DNA of 64,000 nt from Alkalihalobacterium alkalinitrilicum (GTDB lineage: Bacteria > Bacillota > Bacilli > Bacillales > Bacillaceae_F). Under the pieces are notes generated by a model. That model worked only from the letters and a program-made list of their open reading frames with translations. It did not search any database and was not told where the DNA came from. This document shows positions 16,706 through 26,787 of this stretch, piece by piece (the first letter of the stretch is position 1; every line of letters starts with the position of its first letter). Where the stretch lies: the NCBI RefSeq assembly GCF_002019605.1, contig NZ_KV917368.1, forward strand, positions 3,193,517-3,257,516, read 5' to 3'. The translations under genes were made by a program, and so were the position numbers.

Positions 16706-17728
16706 TTATTCCTCCTTTTCTGCATATACATGTTTTAATGTATCTTCTGGGTTAGGTGCTGGTGCGTTCTCAGCATATTCTGTAGCCTCATCAACTTCCT
16801 TAGAGACCCAATCATTTATTTCCTTCTCAACCTCTTCAGTTAATACTCCAACTTCTTTTAAATATTGATTAAAAAGCGGAAGGGGATCTTTTTTCTTTTC
16901 TTCTTCAACCTCTCCTTCAGGACGATAAGCTCGATCATCATCATCTGATGAATGAGGAGTAAAGCGAAAACAATTAGCTTCTATTAATGTAGGACCTTCT
17001 CCACTTCTTGCCCTTTCTACTGCTTTTTTCATTACCTTATAAACTTCTAGAGGGTCTGCCCCATCAACACTAACACCTGGAAATCCATATCCTTGGGCAC
17101 GATCAGCTATGCTATTACATGCTACTTGTTTGGAATATGGTACTGAGATTGCATACTTATTATTTTCACAGAAGAAAATAACAGGAAGTTTGTGTACACC
17201 TGCAAAATTTGCCCCTTCATGAAAATCTCCTTGGTTACTCGAACCTTCGCCAAAAGAAACAAACGCTACAAGATCTTTTCCTTCCATTCTCCCTGCTAAG
17301 GCCAATCCAACTGCATGTGGTACCTGTGTTGTTACTGGGCTAGACCCCGAAAGAATTCGGTACTTTTTCCCACCGAAATGTCCAGGCATCTGTCGCCCTC
17401 CACTATTTGGGTCTTCTGCTTTCGCAAATGCATTTAGCATTAAATCCTTGGCTGTCATACCGAAAACAATAACTACCCCTGCATCTCGATAATATGGACA
17501 TAGATAATCTTTATTTCTGTCTAAGGCGTAAGCAGCTCCTACCTGAGCAGCTTCTTGGCCCTGACATGATAGAACAAATGGAATTTTTCCTGCACGGTTA
17601 AGTAGCCAAGTTCTCTCATCAACCTTACGAGCTAATAGCATATCCCTGTACATTGCAAGGACTTGATCATCTGATAAACCCAATTCTTTGTGTTTGTTTT
17701 TTACTAGTGGCGTAGTAACATTATTCAT
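16706..17728 (-). CDS. bkdAA: Branched-chain 2-oxoacid dehydrogenase E1 alpha
   Basis: 340 residues from ATG 17728, preceded by AAGGAGG; the frame to 17752 is not supported. Thiamine diphosphate/Mg motif: SFGEGSSNQGDFHEG (GDG-like, about 166-180) with ENNKYAIS following. The phosphorylation-loop region RFTPHSSDDDDRAYR matches the family. Forms the E1 heterotetramer with the beta subunit encoded downstream. Confidence 0.93.
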   Translation of the reverse strand: MNNVTTPLVKNKHKELGLSDDQVLAMYRDMLLARKVDERTWLLNRAGKIPFVLSCQGQEAAQVGAAYALDRNKDYLCPYYRDAGVVIVFGMTAKDLMLNAFAKAEDPNSGGRQMPGHFGGKKYRILSGSSPVTTQVPHAVGLALAGRMEGKDLVAFVSFGEGSSNQGDFHEGANFAGVHKLPVIFFCENNKYAISVPYSKQVACNSIADRAQGYGFPGVSVDGADPLEVYKVMKKAVERARSGEGPTLIEANCFRFTPHSSDDDDRAYRPEGEVEEEKKKDPLPLFNQYLKEVGVLTEEVEKEINDWVSKEVDEATEYAENAPAPNPEDTLKHVYAEKEE

Positions 17729-17809
17729 AATGAAACCTCCTTGATATTTCAAAGATTTATTTTTGTGAATTTATACTAGATTTCTAGAAAAACAACTTAC
17801 AAAACTCAC

Positions 17810-19234
17810 CTATGAATGTATAGCAAGTTTGTCTACTGCAAGAGCTGCTTCTCCTAGAACTTCTCCTAAAGATGGATGAGGGTGAATAGTTTGAGAGATC
17901 TCCCATGGTGTTGCATCAAGAACTTTCGCTAGAGCCCCCTCAGCAATTAGATCTGAAACATGAGGACCGATCATGTGAACACCTAATAAATCATCTGTCT
18001 TTTCATCAACTACTAATTTTACAAATCCGTCAGATTCTCCATAGATTAAAGCCTTACCAATAGCTTTGAATGGAAATACCCCCGTTTTAAGAGTAAATCC
18101 TTTTGATTTGGCTTCCTCTTCAGTTATACCTAAACTAGCAACCTCTGGACGGCTATAAGTAACTTTTGGAACCTTTGTGTAATCAATTGGATTAGTTTTT
18201 AATCCTGCCATATATTCAACCGCTGTTATACCTTCGTGAGATGCAACATGGGCCAATTGTAAACCACCAATAACATCACCAATTGCATATATATGACTTT
18301 CATCCGTTTGGAATTGTTCATTCACTTTGATAACCCCATGATCGATTACTACTTCGGTATTCTCAATTCCAATATTTTCAATGTTTGCAGCACGACCAAC
18401 AGATAAAAGAACCTTCTCAGCTTGTAATGTAATTACATCTCCAGCTTTTTCTGCATGAATAGTGACCGTTTCACCTTCTTTAGAAATCGTTTTATCCATT
18501 ACTTTAGTACCCGTATGAATTTTAATATTTCTTTTTTTCAATAATCGTGTCATCTCTTTACTAATCTCTATATCTTCTGATGGGAGAATCCGTTCTGAAA
18601 ATTCAACAATATCTACTTCAACGCCCAAATCATTCATCAAGGAAGCCCATTCAATTCCTATTACACCACCACCAACAATAATTATTGACCGAGGTAGAGA
18701 TCCTAATTCAAGGGCTTCATTACTTGTCAGAATGTACTCTCCATCTATTTCTAGCCCAGGAAGAGTTCTTGGTGCTGAACCAGTGGCAATTAATAAGTTT
18801 TTAGGGACTAAAATTTCAGAATCTCTATCTTTGTATGAAACTGCAACTGCCCCAGCTTGTGGTGAAAAAATCGATGGTCCCATAATTCTTCCTTCACCAT
18901 TGAAGACTGTGATGTTACTTTTTTTCATGAGATATTTAACACCGTTATGCAGTTGATCAACTATCTTTTGTTTCCTCTCCTGCATTTTATGAAAGTTAAT
19001 AGAAATATCTGAAGTCTCAACACCGTACTCTGTACTTTTAGAAACAGTATGATATACTTCAGCAGATCGAAGGAGTGATTTACTAGGTATACAACCACGA
19101 TGAAGACACGTTCCCCCAAGATTTTCTTTTTCGACAATAGCTACTTTCATACCAATCTGACTTGCTCGAATGGCAGCCACGTAACCTCCTGTTCCACCTC
19201 CAAGGACAACTAAGTCAAATTCATTAATGGACAT
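17810..19234 (-). CDS. lpdV: Dihydrolipoamide dehydrogenase E3 of the Bkd complex
   Basis: 474 residues from ATG 19234 with GGAGGGG upstream. FAD-binding GGGTGGYVAAIRASQ at the N-terminus, redox-active disulfide in GGTCLHRGCIPSK (the His-Arg/Lys form typical of the Bkd-linked E3), NAD-binding GGGVIGIEWAS, and C-terminal HPHPSLGE with the catalytic His. First gene of the lpdV-bkdAA-bkdAB-bkdB operon. The ptb, bcd and buk genes that precede lpdV in B. subtilis are missing here. No convincing sigma-54 promoter was found upstream although Bacillus bkd operons often use one. Confidence 0.93.
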   Translation of the reverse strand: MSINEFDLVVLGGGTGGYVAAIRASQIGMKVAIVEKENLGGTCLHRGCIPSKSLLRSAEVYHTVSKSTEYGVETSDISINFHKMQERKQKIVDQLHNGVKYLMKKSNITVFNGEGRIMGPSIFSPQAGAVAVSYKDRDSEILVPKNLLIATGSAPRTLPGLEIDGEYILTSNEALELGSLPRSIIIVGGGVIGIEWASLMNDLGVEVDIVEFSERILPSEDIEISKEMTRLLKKRNIKIHTGTKVMDKTISKEGETVTIHAEKAGDVITLQAEKVLLSVGRAANIENIGIENTEVVIDHGVIKVNEQFQTDESHIYAIGDVIGGLQLAHVASHEGITAVEYMAGLKTNPIDYTKVPKVTYSRPEVASLGITEEEAKSKGFTLKTGVFPFKAIGKALIYGESDGFVKLVVDEKTDDLLGVHMIGPHVSDLIAEGALAKVLDATPWEISQTIHPHPSLGEVLGEAALAVDKLAIHS

Positions 19235-20075
19235 GATTAAGCCCCTCCTTTATTGATTATTGTTTCCATAAAGAGAAACCCCTACGTAGGCTCCTACAGT
19301 TTTATAGTGACTTTCAAATTTTTAAAACATTAAAGTTAAAGTATCACAGCCTTAATTTCTATAAATATACTCAATATACAAAATATACCTCCTGAAGTTT
19401 AAGAAATATATATCTTTGAGTTCGGCCACTATACTTTTGTTGTTTTACAATGAATAACTTCCAAGTAATAACTACCTTATTTTTATACTAGCACCTTATC
19501 AGATATATTTGAAATATCGGAATTATTTGTTTTATATATCATTTAGGTATACATTTTTCTAAAACTGCCCTAATCTTTTTTTAGTGAGCAAATTTTCTTA
19601 CAATAGATAGGGATCGTATTTAAAAGTTAATTTGTAGAGAACGAAACACGAATTTAGCCAAAGCTTTCAAATACTAACTTGGAGAACAATAAATTTGTAA
19701 ATTAAGGAGTGAATTATAGAAGACACACGTATTTTATGAGATGATGCCAGTATGAAAAATCACGAGGTAAATGTTGAGTATCAAAAGATTGAGGGAATTA
19801 CTTTATTCTTGAGGCGTTTTCGAAGATATTATTACTTTATGGGGCTTCTTCTTGCGTGAGGAAGCCCATATAGTAGTACTGCCTGTAAAGAGCTATTTTT
19901 TTGACAATCTGTAACTAGAAGTAAACTTTAAGATAAGGTTGTTCAATAGAATTTCATTTTGAAATAAATCTTCATTTACAACGAGTTAATTTTAGCACCC
20001 GTATTCAAAAAACGTATATTATCAGCGACTTAATTTAAGTTTATAGAAAAATAGCTTGAAAGGCTTTTAAAGAAA
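19235..20075. other. 840-base intergenic region upstream of the Bkd operon
   Basis: It must contain the Bkd promoter. Seen: CCTACGTAGG (perfect 10-bp palindrome at about 19280) close to lpdV, and an AGGAGG sequence near 19390 not followed by a usable frame. On the plus strand a 35-codon frame (ATG at about 19752, product starting MKNHEVNVEY) runs into a hairpin, ATGGGGCTTC/GAAGCCCAT at 19839-19869; it has no clear ribosome binding site and may be the tail of a decayed gene. No sigma-54 GG/GC pair at the correct spacing was found. Confidence 0.4.
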
Positions 20076-21779
20076 CTACAATGTAAATTTGGAAATATTC
20101 CTCTGTAAATCTTCTGCCATCCCCGCCAAAATCTCGGCTGCAGACACGATTTCTTGCATTGAGCTACTTTGCCCGACCGCAGATTTCGCAACTACTTGTG
20201 TATGTTCTACTGATTTTTCTGTAATATGCCTAGTTTCATCAATCGTCGCCGACATTACTTCTGCACCAGAAGCAACGTTCTCAACTAACTTTGTAACATC
20301 TTCTGTTTGCTGTAAAACATTACCGATATCTTTTGTTATGTCAGCAAAAGTATTTTCCGCCTCATTTATAAGCTTAATTCCTTGTTCAACAGATGTATGT
20401 CCCTCTTTCATAGAAGAAACTGAGCTTTTAACATCCTCTTGTATAGCATAAATTAAATCACTTATTTGCTTAGCCGCATTCTTGGATTGGTTAGCAAGCT
20501 TTCGTACTTCATCTGCAACAACGGCAAATCCATTACCATGTTTACCAGCTCTTACGGCCTCGATTGCTGCATTTATGGCAAGAAGGTTGGTCCTGTCAGA
20601 TACCTCTGTAATCAAGGATAAGATCTGATTAATTTCGTTTGATTTATTTTCTAATTGACCAAGGATAATACCTGTCGCATTGGCTTTTTCAGAGATTACT
20701 TTCATTTGGTCGACTGTACTCTTCATTGTTTTATTTCCTTTTTCGGCATGGTTAACTGTTTTATCTGATGATTTAAAAACAGTTTGTACGCTATTATTTA
20801 TTTCGTTAATGTACTTATTCATATCCTCGGCAATAATATTTGCATTAGTAGCACTATTGAGTTGTTCTGTAGCTCCTACTGAAATTTGTTGAATGGATGC
20901 TGAAATTTGCAGTAATGCTTTTCCAGTCTCGTTTGAACTAGCAGTTAATTCCTCAGAAGAAGCTGCCACTTGTTCAGACGTTAATAAGATTTTTTGAACC
21001 AATGAACGAAGACTGTCGACCATATGATTCATAGAGTAGCTAAGTCTACCAATTTCGTCCTTTGAACGTACTGAAATTTTGTCAACTGTTAAATCGCCTT
21101 TACTAATTCTTTCTGAAATATTAACTACTTGTTTTAATGATTTTGTTAAAGTGTTGCTGAATAATACAATTAAAATAGTTCCTCCAATAACAGACACTAT
21201 TAAAGAACTTACTAATATCAACTTTGTCTTTTGAATGGCAGATTGAGCATTAGTTTTTGCATCTTGAAGTTGGTTTGATAAAAGGTTATTAAAATCTTGT
21301 AAATGTAAATACATCGAATTTTTTAACATGCTCAAATCAGATATTTCATTTAACCTGTGAAAGTATTCACGATCTGTTGAAGGTGCTGGAGAGTTTACAA
21401 TAGTTTCAGTTATAAATTGAAAAAATTCGTGAAGAGTAATGTATTCTTCAAATAACTGTTGTTGTTTTTCGGTAACCATTTCGTTGTCGATCAAGTTTAA
21501 AATATAGTCTAGCCTTTCATTTCTTTCATTATATTGTTCCATATTAATTCGTCTATTTTGATCAAAGTCCATAATAGCAATAAACTTATTATCAATATTT
21601 GACATTAACTCCATTACTAATAGATTAGTTTCACTGTTTGTTTCAAGATTATTAATTTCACTATTTACTGAGTTGATTTGAAAAAAGACTAAATAAAAGC
21701 CGACAATAAAAAAAATTAGCACTATCGAAAACAAAATAAATAGTTTATTTTTAATCTTTAAGTTTCTCCATAAGTACAT
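20076..21779 (-). CDS. Methyl-accepting chemotaxis protein
   Basis: About 567 residues (ATG 21779; GTG 21791 possible). Membrane segments at about 10-35 and 185-210 enclose a four-helix-bundle-type external sensor domain of about 150 residues; a HAMP domain follows ([20 protein letters not shown]), then a long coiled-coil signalling domain with the conserved hairpin tip [32 protein letters not shown]. It would signal to CheA. The ligand is unknown. Single gene on the minus strand next to a DapA-family lyase gene; a functional link is possible but not shown. Confidence 0.93.
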   Translation of the reverse strand: MYLWRNLKIKNKLFILFSIVLIFFIVGFYLVFFQINSVNSEINNLETNSETNLLVMELMSNIDNKFIAIMDFDQNRRINMEQYNERNERLDYILNLIDNEMVTEKQQQLFEEYITLHEFFQFITETIVNSPAPSTDREYFHRLNEISDLSMLKNSMYLHLQDFNNLLSNQLQDAKTNAQSAIQKTKLILVSSLIVSVIGGTILIVLFSNTLTKSLKQVVNISERISKGDLTVDKISVRSKDEIGRLSYSMNHMVDSLRSLVQKILLTSEQVAASSEELTASSNETGKALLQISASIQQISVGATEQLNSATNANIIAEDMNKYINEINNSVQTVFKSSDKTVNHAEKGNKTMKSTVDQMKVISEKANATGIILGQLENKSNEINQILSLITEVSDRTNLLAINAAIEAVRAGKHGNGFAVVADEVRKLANQSKNAAKQISDLIYAIQEDVKSSVSSMKEGHTSVEQGIKLINEAENTFADITKDIGNVLQQTEDVTKLVENVASGAEVMSATIDETRHITEKSVEHTQVVAKSAVGQSSSMQEIVSAAEILAGMAEDLQRNISKFTL

Positions 21780-21882
21780 TGTTCTAACCACTTTCTATCT
21801 TTTTTTATCAAACTAAATGGTATAGACATTATATAAAATAGGCTTTGACCATTCTTATCGAGCTTTATTATTCATGTTATTC

Positions 21883-22779
21883 TTATTTAAATATTTCTTT
21901 TAGTGGCTCTAAATATTGATCGAGTTGTTTTCTTTGTTCATGGTCAAAAATGTACTTCGGTGACCGGCAATATGGGCTCGAAATAATCCCTCTTCTATAT
22001 AAAATTTCTTTTTCCGCTTGAATAATTAGTTCTACATTTTGCATTAATAGATTCAATAAAGGTAATAGTTTCTGATGAGAACTTACAGCCTTTTCCCGTT
22101 CACCAGATTGATAGAGGTTATAAATATTAATATATGCTTCTACAAATGAACACCCAGGCTGAACACCAGCAGCCCCCCGGTCTAAGGCATCTATCATTTG
22201 TAGACCTGCATACCCTACTAAACTTGATATTTTATCTGTTTTTTTACTTATTTCTGTAATCATTGGACCAGGAGGGACACATTCGACCTTAACATATTGA
22301 ATATTCGACGCCATTTCATTTAAGTTGGCAAAGAAGTCTGGTTCAAGTACCATACCGCTTTGATTAGGGGCATATTGGACAATAATGGGAATTTGTACAG
22401 CTTTGGCAACTTTTAAAATATGATTTTCAATTTCTTTCTTAGAAGGTGATAGGAAATACGGTGGGAAAACCATTAAGGCCTTTCCCCCTACGGCTTCTAC
22501 CCTTTTCGCTCTTTTAATAGCTACTTCCCAACTTTGATCTGTAATCGAAATAATTAACGTCTTTTTACTTTCCAAACATTTTATTGCTATTTCAACCATC
22601 TTATCTTTTTCACAATCTGATAGCTTATGAAATTCACTTGCAATACCAAACATGGTAACACCGTGAACTTCTGAATTCGCCAAATACTTTACAAGTTTTT
22701 TAAAACTTTTGTAATCCACCTCTCCAGTACTTGTAAATGGCGTGGCCAATATCGGATATATGCCTTCCAGCTTTTCCAT
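21883..22779 (-). CDS. DapA-family (dihydrodipicolinate synthase / N-acetylneuraminate lyase) aldolase
   Basis: 298 residues from ATG 22779 behind GGAGGG; the longer frame to 22857 has no site. (Beta/alpha)8 class I aldolase: GIYPILATPFTSTGEVD at the start, the conserved Tyr in IVQYAPNQSG (about 133) and Schiff-base Lys in YVKVECVPPGP (about 160). The Tyr-Ala-Pro and Val-Pro-Pro-Gly variants differ from true DapA, so a catabolic aldolase or dehydratase acting on a 2-keto acid is more likely. It is divergent from a LysR regulator, the normal arrangement for a locally controlled catabolic enzyme. Confidence 0.85.
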   Translation of the reverse strand: MEKLEGIYPILATPFTSTGEVDYKSFKKLVKYLANSEVHGVTMFGIASEFHKLSDCEKDKMVEIAIKCLESKKTLIISITDQSWEVAIKRAKRVEAVGGKALMVFPPYFLSPSKKEIENHILKVAKAVQIPIIVQYAPNQSGMVLEPDFFANLNEMASNIQYVKVECVPPGPMITEISKKTDKISSLVGYAGLQMIDALDRGAAGVQPGCSFVEAYINIYNLYQSGEREKAVSSHQKLLPLLNLLMQNVELIIQAEKEILYRRGIISSPYCRSPKYIFDHEQRKQLDQYLEPLKEIFK

Positions 22780-23095
22780 GTAAATTCCCTCCTCTTTTTT
22801 CCTGTTCACAATAGAAGATATTACTACTTCATACACAATTAACTTATATAGTATCACCCAAGAATATTTGTTTGAAATATCTGAATTGTATATTATATAT
22901 ACCTTATTGGTATTTATTCTATTTAAATAAAACTCTCTCTTTTTACAATAATAACTCTAAAATCTTTAATTAAACTAAACTTACATTGCTTCATAGTCAT
23001 TTCTAGTTGTTCTAATTCACTAAATGTAAAGATTATTTTAAATACAACATAAAATTTTCTAACATACTAATTATAAAAAATTCTAACAATTTTTA

Positions 23096-23104
23096 TGGTA
23101 TAAT
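23096..23104 (+). promoter_or_regulatory. Extended -10 promoter of the LysR gene
   Basis: TGGTATAAT (extended -10, TGnTATAAT) lies about 65 bases before the LysR start codon; a -35 element is poor, as is usual with an extended -10. Confidence 0.55.
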
Positions 23105-23170
23105 AATATCAGAAAAATACGAATTGTCGGTTTTTTTATACAATCTTGGTATGCGATATGGGGGATATTA

Positions 23171-24061
23171 ATGGATATTCGACAAATGCGTTATTTTATA
23201 TCTATCGCTAAAGAAGGTCAGGTTACTCGAGCTGCCAAAAAACTTAATATGGAGCAACCACCTTTGAGTCGTCAATTAAAGTTAATGGAACAGGAGCTTG
23301 GTGTAACTTTATTTGAACGGAATGGAAAAGAAATGAAATTAACCGAATCTGGAATGATTTTACAAGAAAAAGCAGCGGAGATACTACACCAAATCAATGA
23401 AATGATTACAGAAATAAAAGAAGTTAATGATGGAGTTCGAGGTTCATTATCTATCGGGTCAGTTTTTTCTTGTATTTCCTTATTACCAGAAAAAATAGCA
23501 GAGTTCCACAATCACTTTCCGCTCGTAACCTTTAAAATATTAGAGGGAGATCATTATACATTGAGTGAACACTTGGATAACCGCACGATTGAACTGGTGA
23601 TCACAAGGTTACCTTTTGAATCTAACTATAACAACAATAATTATTCTATTGTGGAATTACCTGCGGACCCATTTATATTAGTAATGCCAGAAAAATGGAG
23701 TAGAGAAATTCCAGGAAATACAATTCAGATGAAGGAGATTTCAGATATACCGCTATTAGCTTTGAAAAGTGATAAAACGATAGTATTAAATAAAAAAATA
23801 ATAAATGAATGTCGACGTTTTGGCTTTGAACCAAACATTATCTGTGAATGTTCAAGCGTTGCAATCATTATTGCCTTAGTAGGTTCTGGAATTGGCGCAA
23901 CAATTTTACCGAAATCTGTTATGGATTCATTTCCAATTCCTGAAATAAAACAACTTGAAATTTCAGATACCTCATTTGAGTCCGATGTTGGTATTCTGTG
24001 GCTTAAAGATCGATATCTTTCTAATAGTGCACGTGCATTTATTGATACATTTTTGTATTAA
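23171..24061 (+). CDS. LysR-family transcriptional regulator
   Basis: 296 residues from ATG 23171 after GGGGGAT. N-terminal helix-turn-helix: MRYFISIAKEGQVTRAAKKLNMEQPPLSRQLKLMEQELGVTLFER, followed by a typical periplasmic-binding-like effector domain (IGSVFSCISLLPEKIAEF...). Likely CcpC/YwfL-like in layout but the effector is not known. It is transcribed away from the DapA-family gene with about 390 bases between them and probably controls that gene. Confidence 0.92.
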   Translation: MDIRQMRYFISIAKEGQVTRAAKKLNMEQPPLSRQLKLMEQELGVTLFERNGKEMKLTESGMILQEKAAEILHQINEMITEIKEVNDGVRGSLSIGSVFSCISLLPEKIAEFHNHFPLVTFKILEGDHYTLSEHLDNRTIELVITRLPFESNYNNNNYSIVELPADPFILVMPEKWSREIPGNTIQMKEISDIPLLALKSDKTIVLNKKIINECRRFGFEPNIICECSSVAIIIALVGSGIGATILPKSVMDSFPIPEIKQLEISDTSFESDVGILWLKDRYLSNSARAFIDTFLY

Positions 24062-24126
24062 TAATTTTAAGGTAGTAAAGAATTACCTTGTTCATGTATT
24101 TATTGTTTTTTCAAAATAGAAATTAA

Positions 24127-24223
24127 TTCTCATACTTCCAACATAAGAATGAGAAAAAATACGAGAAAATAACAATGAGAAAATCGTTAAAGGTTATTAA
24201 CATTCTCTTTTCTCAATTTCTCA
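24127..24223. repeat. TTCTCA/TGAGAA array upstream of the sigma-54 activator gene
   Basis: Exact copies of the hexamer at 24127-24132 (TTCTCA), 24150-24155 (TGAGAA), 24176-24181 (TGAGAA), 24210-24215 (TTCTCA) and 24218-24223 (TTCTCA), plus near copies CGAGAA at 24162 and TTCTCT at 24203. The left group points one way and the right group the other, giving an overall dyad. The same hexamer is clustered at 52183-52253 and 57848-57896, upstream of two sigma-54 promoters. Probably binding sites of the activator encoded downstream (autoregulation); this is inference. Confidence 0.65.
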
Positions 24224-24336
24224 GTGAGATTTCTTAACAAATTAGACAACATTACTTGAAGTGAATTTTCTTAAATTATATAATATTCTAAACAATAAAA
24301 ATAATAGTTACTTACTACTACGAAAGGAGGAGTTGC

Positions 24337-26247
24337 ATGTTAAACCTTAACGATTCTAGAAAACAAATTAATCGTTTATTAACTCCCTTAGCTGAAAGCG
24401 CTAACATAACTATAGGTGTCTATAATTACACTGGAAAAATTGTATCCAGTGCAGGGGATCACGCAGATCGTTTAATGAAACTTCACGGGAATAGTACCCC
24501 AGTCCATTATGTACTTAGCAATGCCCATAACTTAATTATTAAAGGCGTAGGAGAGCACCTATTGTGTAAGGAGTGCACTTTGGCAAACCAATGTGACTTA
24601 GGTGTAGAAATACTAACTCCCATCGTCGATGGACAGGAATGTATTGGTGTTTTAACAATTGTAGATTGGAATCCTCAGAGTTCAAAACAAATTTTAGAAA
24701 GGCAATCTCTTTTTACAGAAATGCTACAACAGCTTAGCTTAAGTATAATACTTCGTCAAAAGTGGCCAAACATAAACAACAAAGTTCGACAATTGGATAC
24801 TTACTTGAATAGTGCCCTTGACTTGAATAATGAAGCTACGCTAGTGGTTGATGGAGATGAACGGATTGTCGGTGTAAATGGAACTGCGGCTCTTTTACTA
24901 AATAAACCTAAGGAGAGCTTACAAAATCTTATGCTTTATGAGGTTGTACCTCAGAAGGTGGCCGAAGCTATCCGCAAGGAACGTTCATTCAAAAACTTAG
25001 ATATCGAGGGATTTCGTTGGGAAGGTCGTTGTATTCGTGAAGGGAACAATTGGCAAGGGATGGTACTACTCTTAGGTAAAACAACAAAGGGAAATAAACG
25101 GAACCCTCAACTGACACCACGCTTTGGATTAATGGATATCCGAGGAACAAGTAAAGCTATTTCATTAATAAAGGAAAAGGTAAAGCGTGTAGCTCCCACG
25201 GAGCTTAGTGTTCTCATTCGCGGTGAAAGCGGAACAGGAAAAGAACTTTTTGCAGGAGCAATTCACTCTGAAAGTGATCGCAATAGTGGCCCTTTTGTAG
25301 CCGTTAACTGTGCAGCACTACCAGAAAACCTTATGGAAAGTGAGCTCTTTGGATATGAAGAAGGTGCTTTCACAGGCGCCAAAAAGGGAGGCAAACCAGG
25401 AAAGTTCGAACTCGCTCATGGTGGTACCCTATTCCTTGATGAAATAGGAGATATGCCTTTGTTTTTACAGGCAAAATTATTACGAGCTCTTCAGTTTAAA
25501 GAGGTTGAGCGAGTAGGTGGAACCCGACCAATCCAAGTGGATATCCGTCTCACTGCTGCGACTAATCAGCCTCTAGAGGACATGATTGAAGCAGGAACAT
25601 TTCGTGAAGACCTTTACTATCGATTAAACGTAATACCAATAGAAATTCCACCGCTTAGGGAACGGGTTGAGGACATTACAGTTTTGTTGGAACTATTCAC
25701 CAAAAGACTTACATACAATAAGAAACTTGGAGCAAAACGTTGGAGTGCAGAAGCACTTAACGCAATCTACTCTTATCATTGGCCAGGTAATGTTCGAGAA
25801 CTAGAGAATGCAGTAGAACATGCAGTTAGTATTGATGTTTCGGACAGAATTCAAATTTCAAGTCTACCTGAACGGATTATTAGGTCATCACAATCTTCGG
25901 TTCAAAGTATAACAGCAACTCTAAAAACAACAGAAAATGCGTCTGATCTTACTTTTCTTCAAAAAGACAATCTTAAAATGCCAATTTCCGATATGACCTC
26001 GTCCGAAAGTGAGATAGTATCCAAGACTGATATAGTTCCAGATACTCCCAAACAAAATATGACTCTACCATCGAAAAGTTTACAAGATCATTCAATAACT
26101 GAAAGTGAAATTCAATCGATTCGTGAAGCCTTATCCCGTTTTGGAACTACAACAAAAGGTAAAGAGCAAGCTGCCAAAACTTTGGGGATAAGCCGAGCAA
26201 CTCTGTATCGCCGTCTTAAATTACTAACCTCGAACGGGTACATTTAG
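24337..26247 (+). CDS. Sigma-54-dependent enhancer-binding transcription activator
   Basis: 636 residues from ATG 24337 with AAAGGAGGAG upstream. An N-terminal sensor domain (about 1-145) holds a cysteine cluster C77-x2-C80-x5-C86, suggesting a metal, redox or small-ligand sensor; a PAS-like segment covers about 160-240; the AAA+ domain follows with GESGTGKE (Walker A), GAFTGA (contact with sigma-54) and [11 protein letters not shown] (Walker B); the C-terminus is a Fis-type helix-turn-helix ([22 protein letters not shown]). GAFTGA makes the sigma-54 link certain in family terms. Two strong sigma-54 promoters in this window lie 27-33 kb away and share an upstream repeat with this gene, so it is the best candidate for their activator. 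Confidence 0.92.
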   Translation: MLNLNDSRKQINRLLTPLAESANITIGVYNYTGKIVSSAGDHADRLMKLHGNSTPVHYVLSNAHNLIIKGVGEHLLCKECTLANQCDLGVEILTPIVDGQECIGVLTIVDWNPQSSKQILERQSLFTEMLQQLSLSIILRQKWPNINNKVRQLDTYLNSALDLNNEATLVVDGDERIVGVNGTAALLLNKPKESLQNLMLYEVVPQKVAEAIRKERSFKNLDIEGFRWEGRCIREGNNWQGMVLLLGKTTKGNKRNPQLTPRFGLMDIRGTSKAISLIKEKVKRVAPTELSVLIRGESGTGKELFAGAIHSESDRNSGPFVAVNCAALPENLMESELFGYEEGAFTGAKKGGKPGKFELAHGGTLFLDEIGDMPLFLQAKLLRALQFKEVERVGGTRPIQVDIRLTAATNQPLEDMIEAGTFREDLYYRLNVIPIEIPPLRERVEDITVLLELFTKRLTYNKKLGAKRWSAEALNAIYSYHWPGNVRELENAVEHAVSIDVSDRIQISSLPERIIRSSQSSVQSITATLKTTENASDLTFLQKDNLKMPISDMTSSESEIVSKTDIVPDTPKQNMTLPSKSLQDHSITESEIQSIREALSRFGTTTKGKEQAAKTLGISRATLYRRLKLLTSNGYI

Positions 26248-26334
26248 AAGAAAATTAAGCCATTCTCCTCACTTATGGGGGTGAAGTTGTATCTTCAATA
26301 GTAAAGTAATCATTAGGACAGGAGATGATGGAGG

Positions 26335-26568
26335 ATGCCAAAAAGGAAAAAGGTGCAAAACTTTTTAAAACCATTAGGAGAAGGAAGCCCAATCAAATTA
26401 GAAAGTGAAATAACAATCTTTAAATGTCTAGACTGTAAAAAAGAAGATGAAATACCTAATTTTATTATAGAAAACTTTCATGATGATGATTTAGAAGGGA
26501 CAATAGAAGTAGAAATAGAAGTAACCTGCCCTTATTGTGAAGGGACAATGCAGGTTTCAAGTGACTAA
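26335..26568 (+). CDS. Small protein with two CxxC motifs, 77 aa
   Basis: The frame starts at ATG 26335 with GGAG about eight bases upstream and follows the sigma-54 activator gene by about 85 bases on the same strand. The product has a basic N-terminus (PKRKK), then CLDCKKED and CPYCEGT, spaced as in a four-cysteine zinc ribbon, and an acidic middle with beta-strand character. No family is recognised. Its place suggests co-transcription with the regulator. Confidence 0.65.
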   Translation: MPKRKKVQNFLKPLGEGSPIKLESEITIFKCLDCKKEDEIPNFIIENFHDDDLEGTIEVEIEVTCPYCEGTMQVSSD

Positions 26569-26610
26569 CCTTCTATTATTATGGAGTTAGTCGTGGTTCA
26601 CCAATATTTC

Positions 26611-26659
26611 ACTCCCCCTTCTCGTTGATCAACGAGCTTCATACGATTGAAGAGGGAGT
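26611..26659. other. Compact inverted-repeat element predicting a three-way junction
   Basis: ACTCCC at 26611 pairs with GGGAGT at 26654-26659; inside lie a perfect 16-bp palindrome CTCGTTGATCAACGAG (26621-26636) and a hairpin CTTCA/TGAAG (about 26637-26652). It sits between the convergent CxxC gene and alcohol dehydrogenase gene. There is no T-tract, so it is not a typical terminator. Confidence 0.5.
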
Positions 26660-26787
26660 ATTACTCTGTAATCACTATCCATTTTTTTACTTTGTATTTT
26701 TTCATTCTAAAGATTAGTTTATAACTATTAAAATATTATTCTCTACTTTACTTTAAAAAGAAACACCATAATACAAAACAATACTAA

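Noticed and set aside
19235-20075. Search for a sigma-54 promoter for the Bkd operon
   Set aside because: No GG/GC pair with correct spacing and flanks was found on the minus strand, so none is reported.
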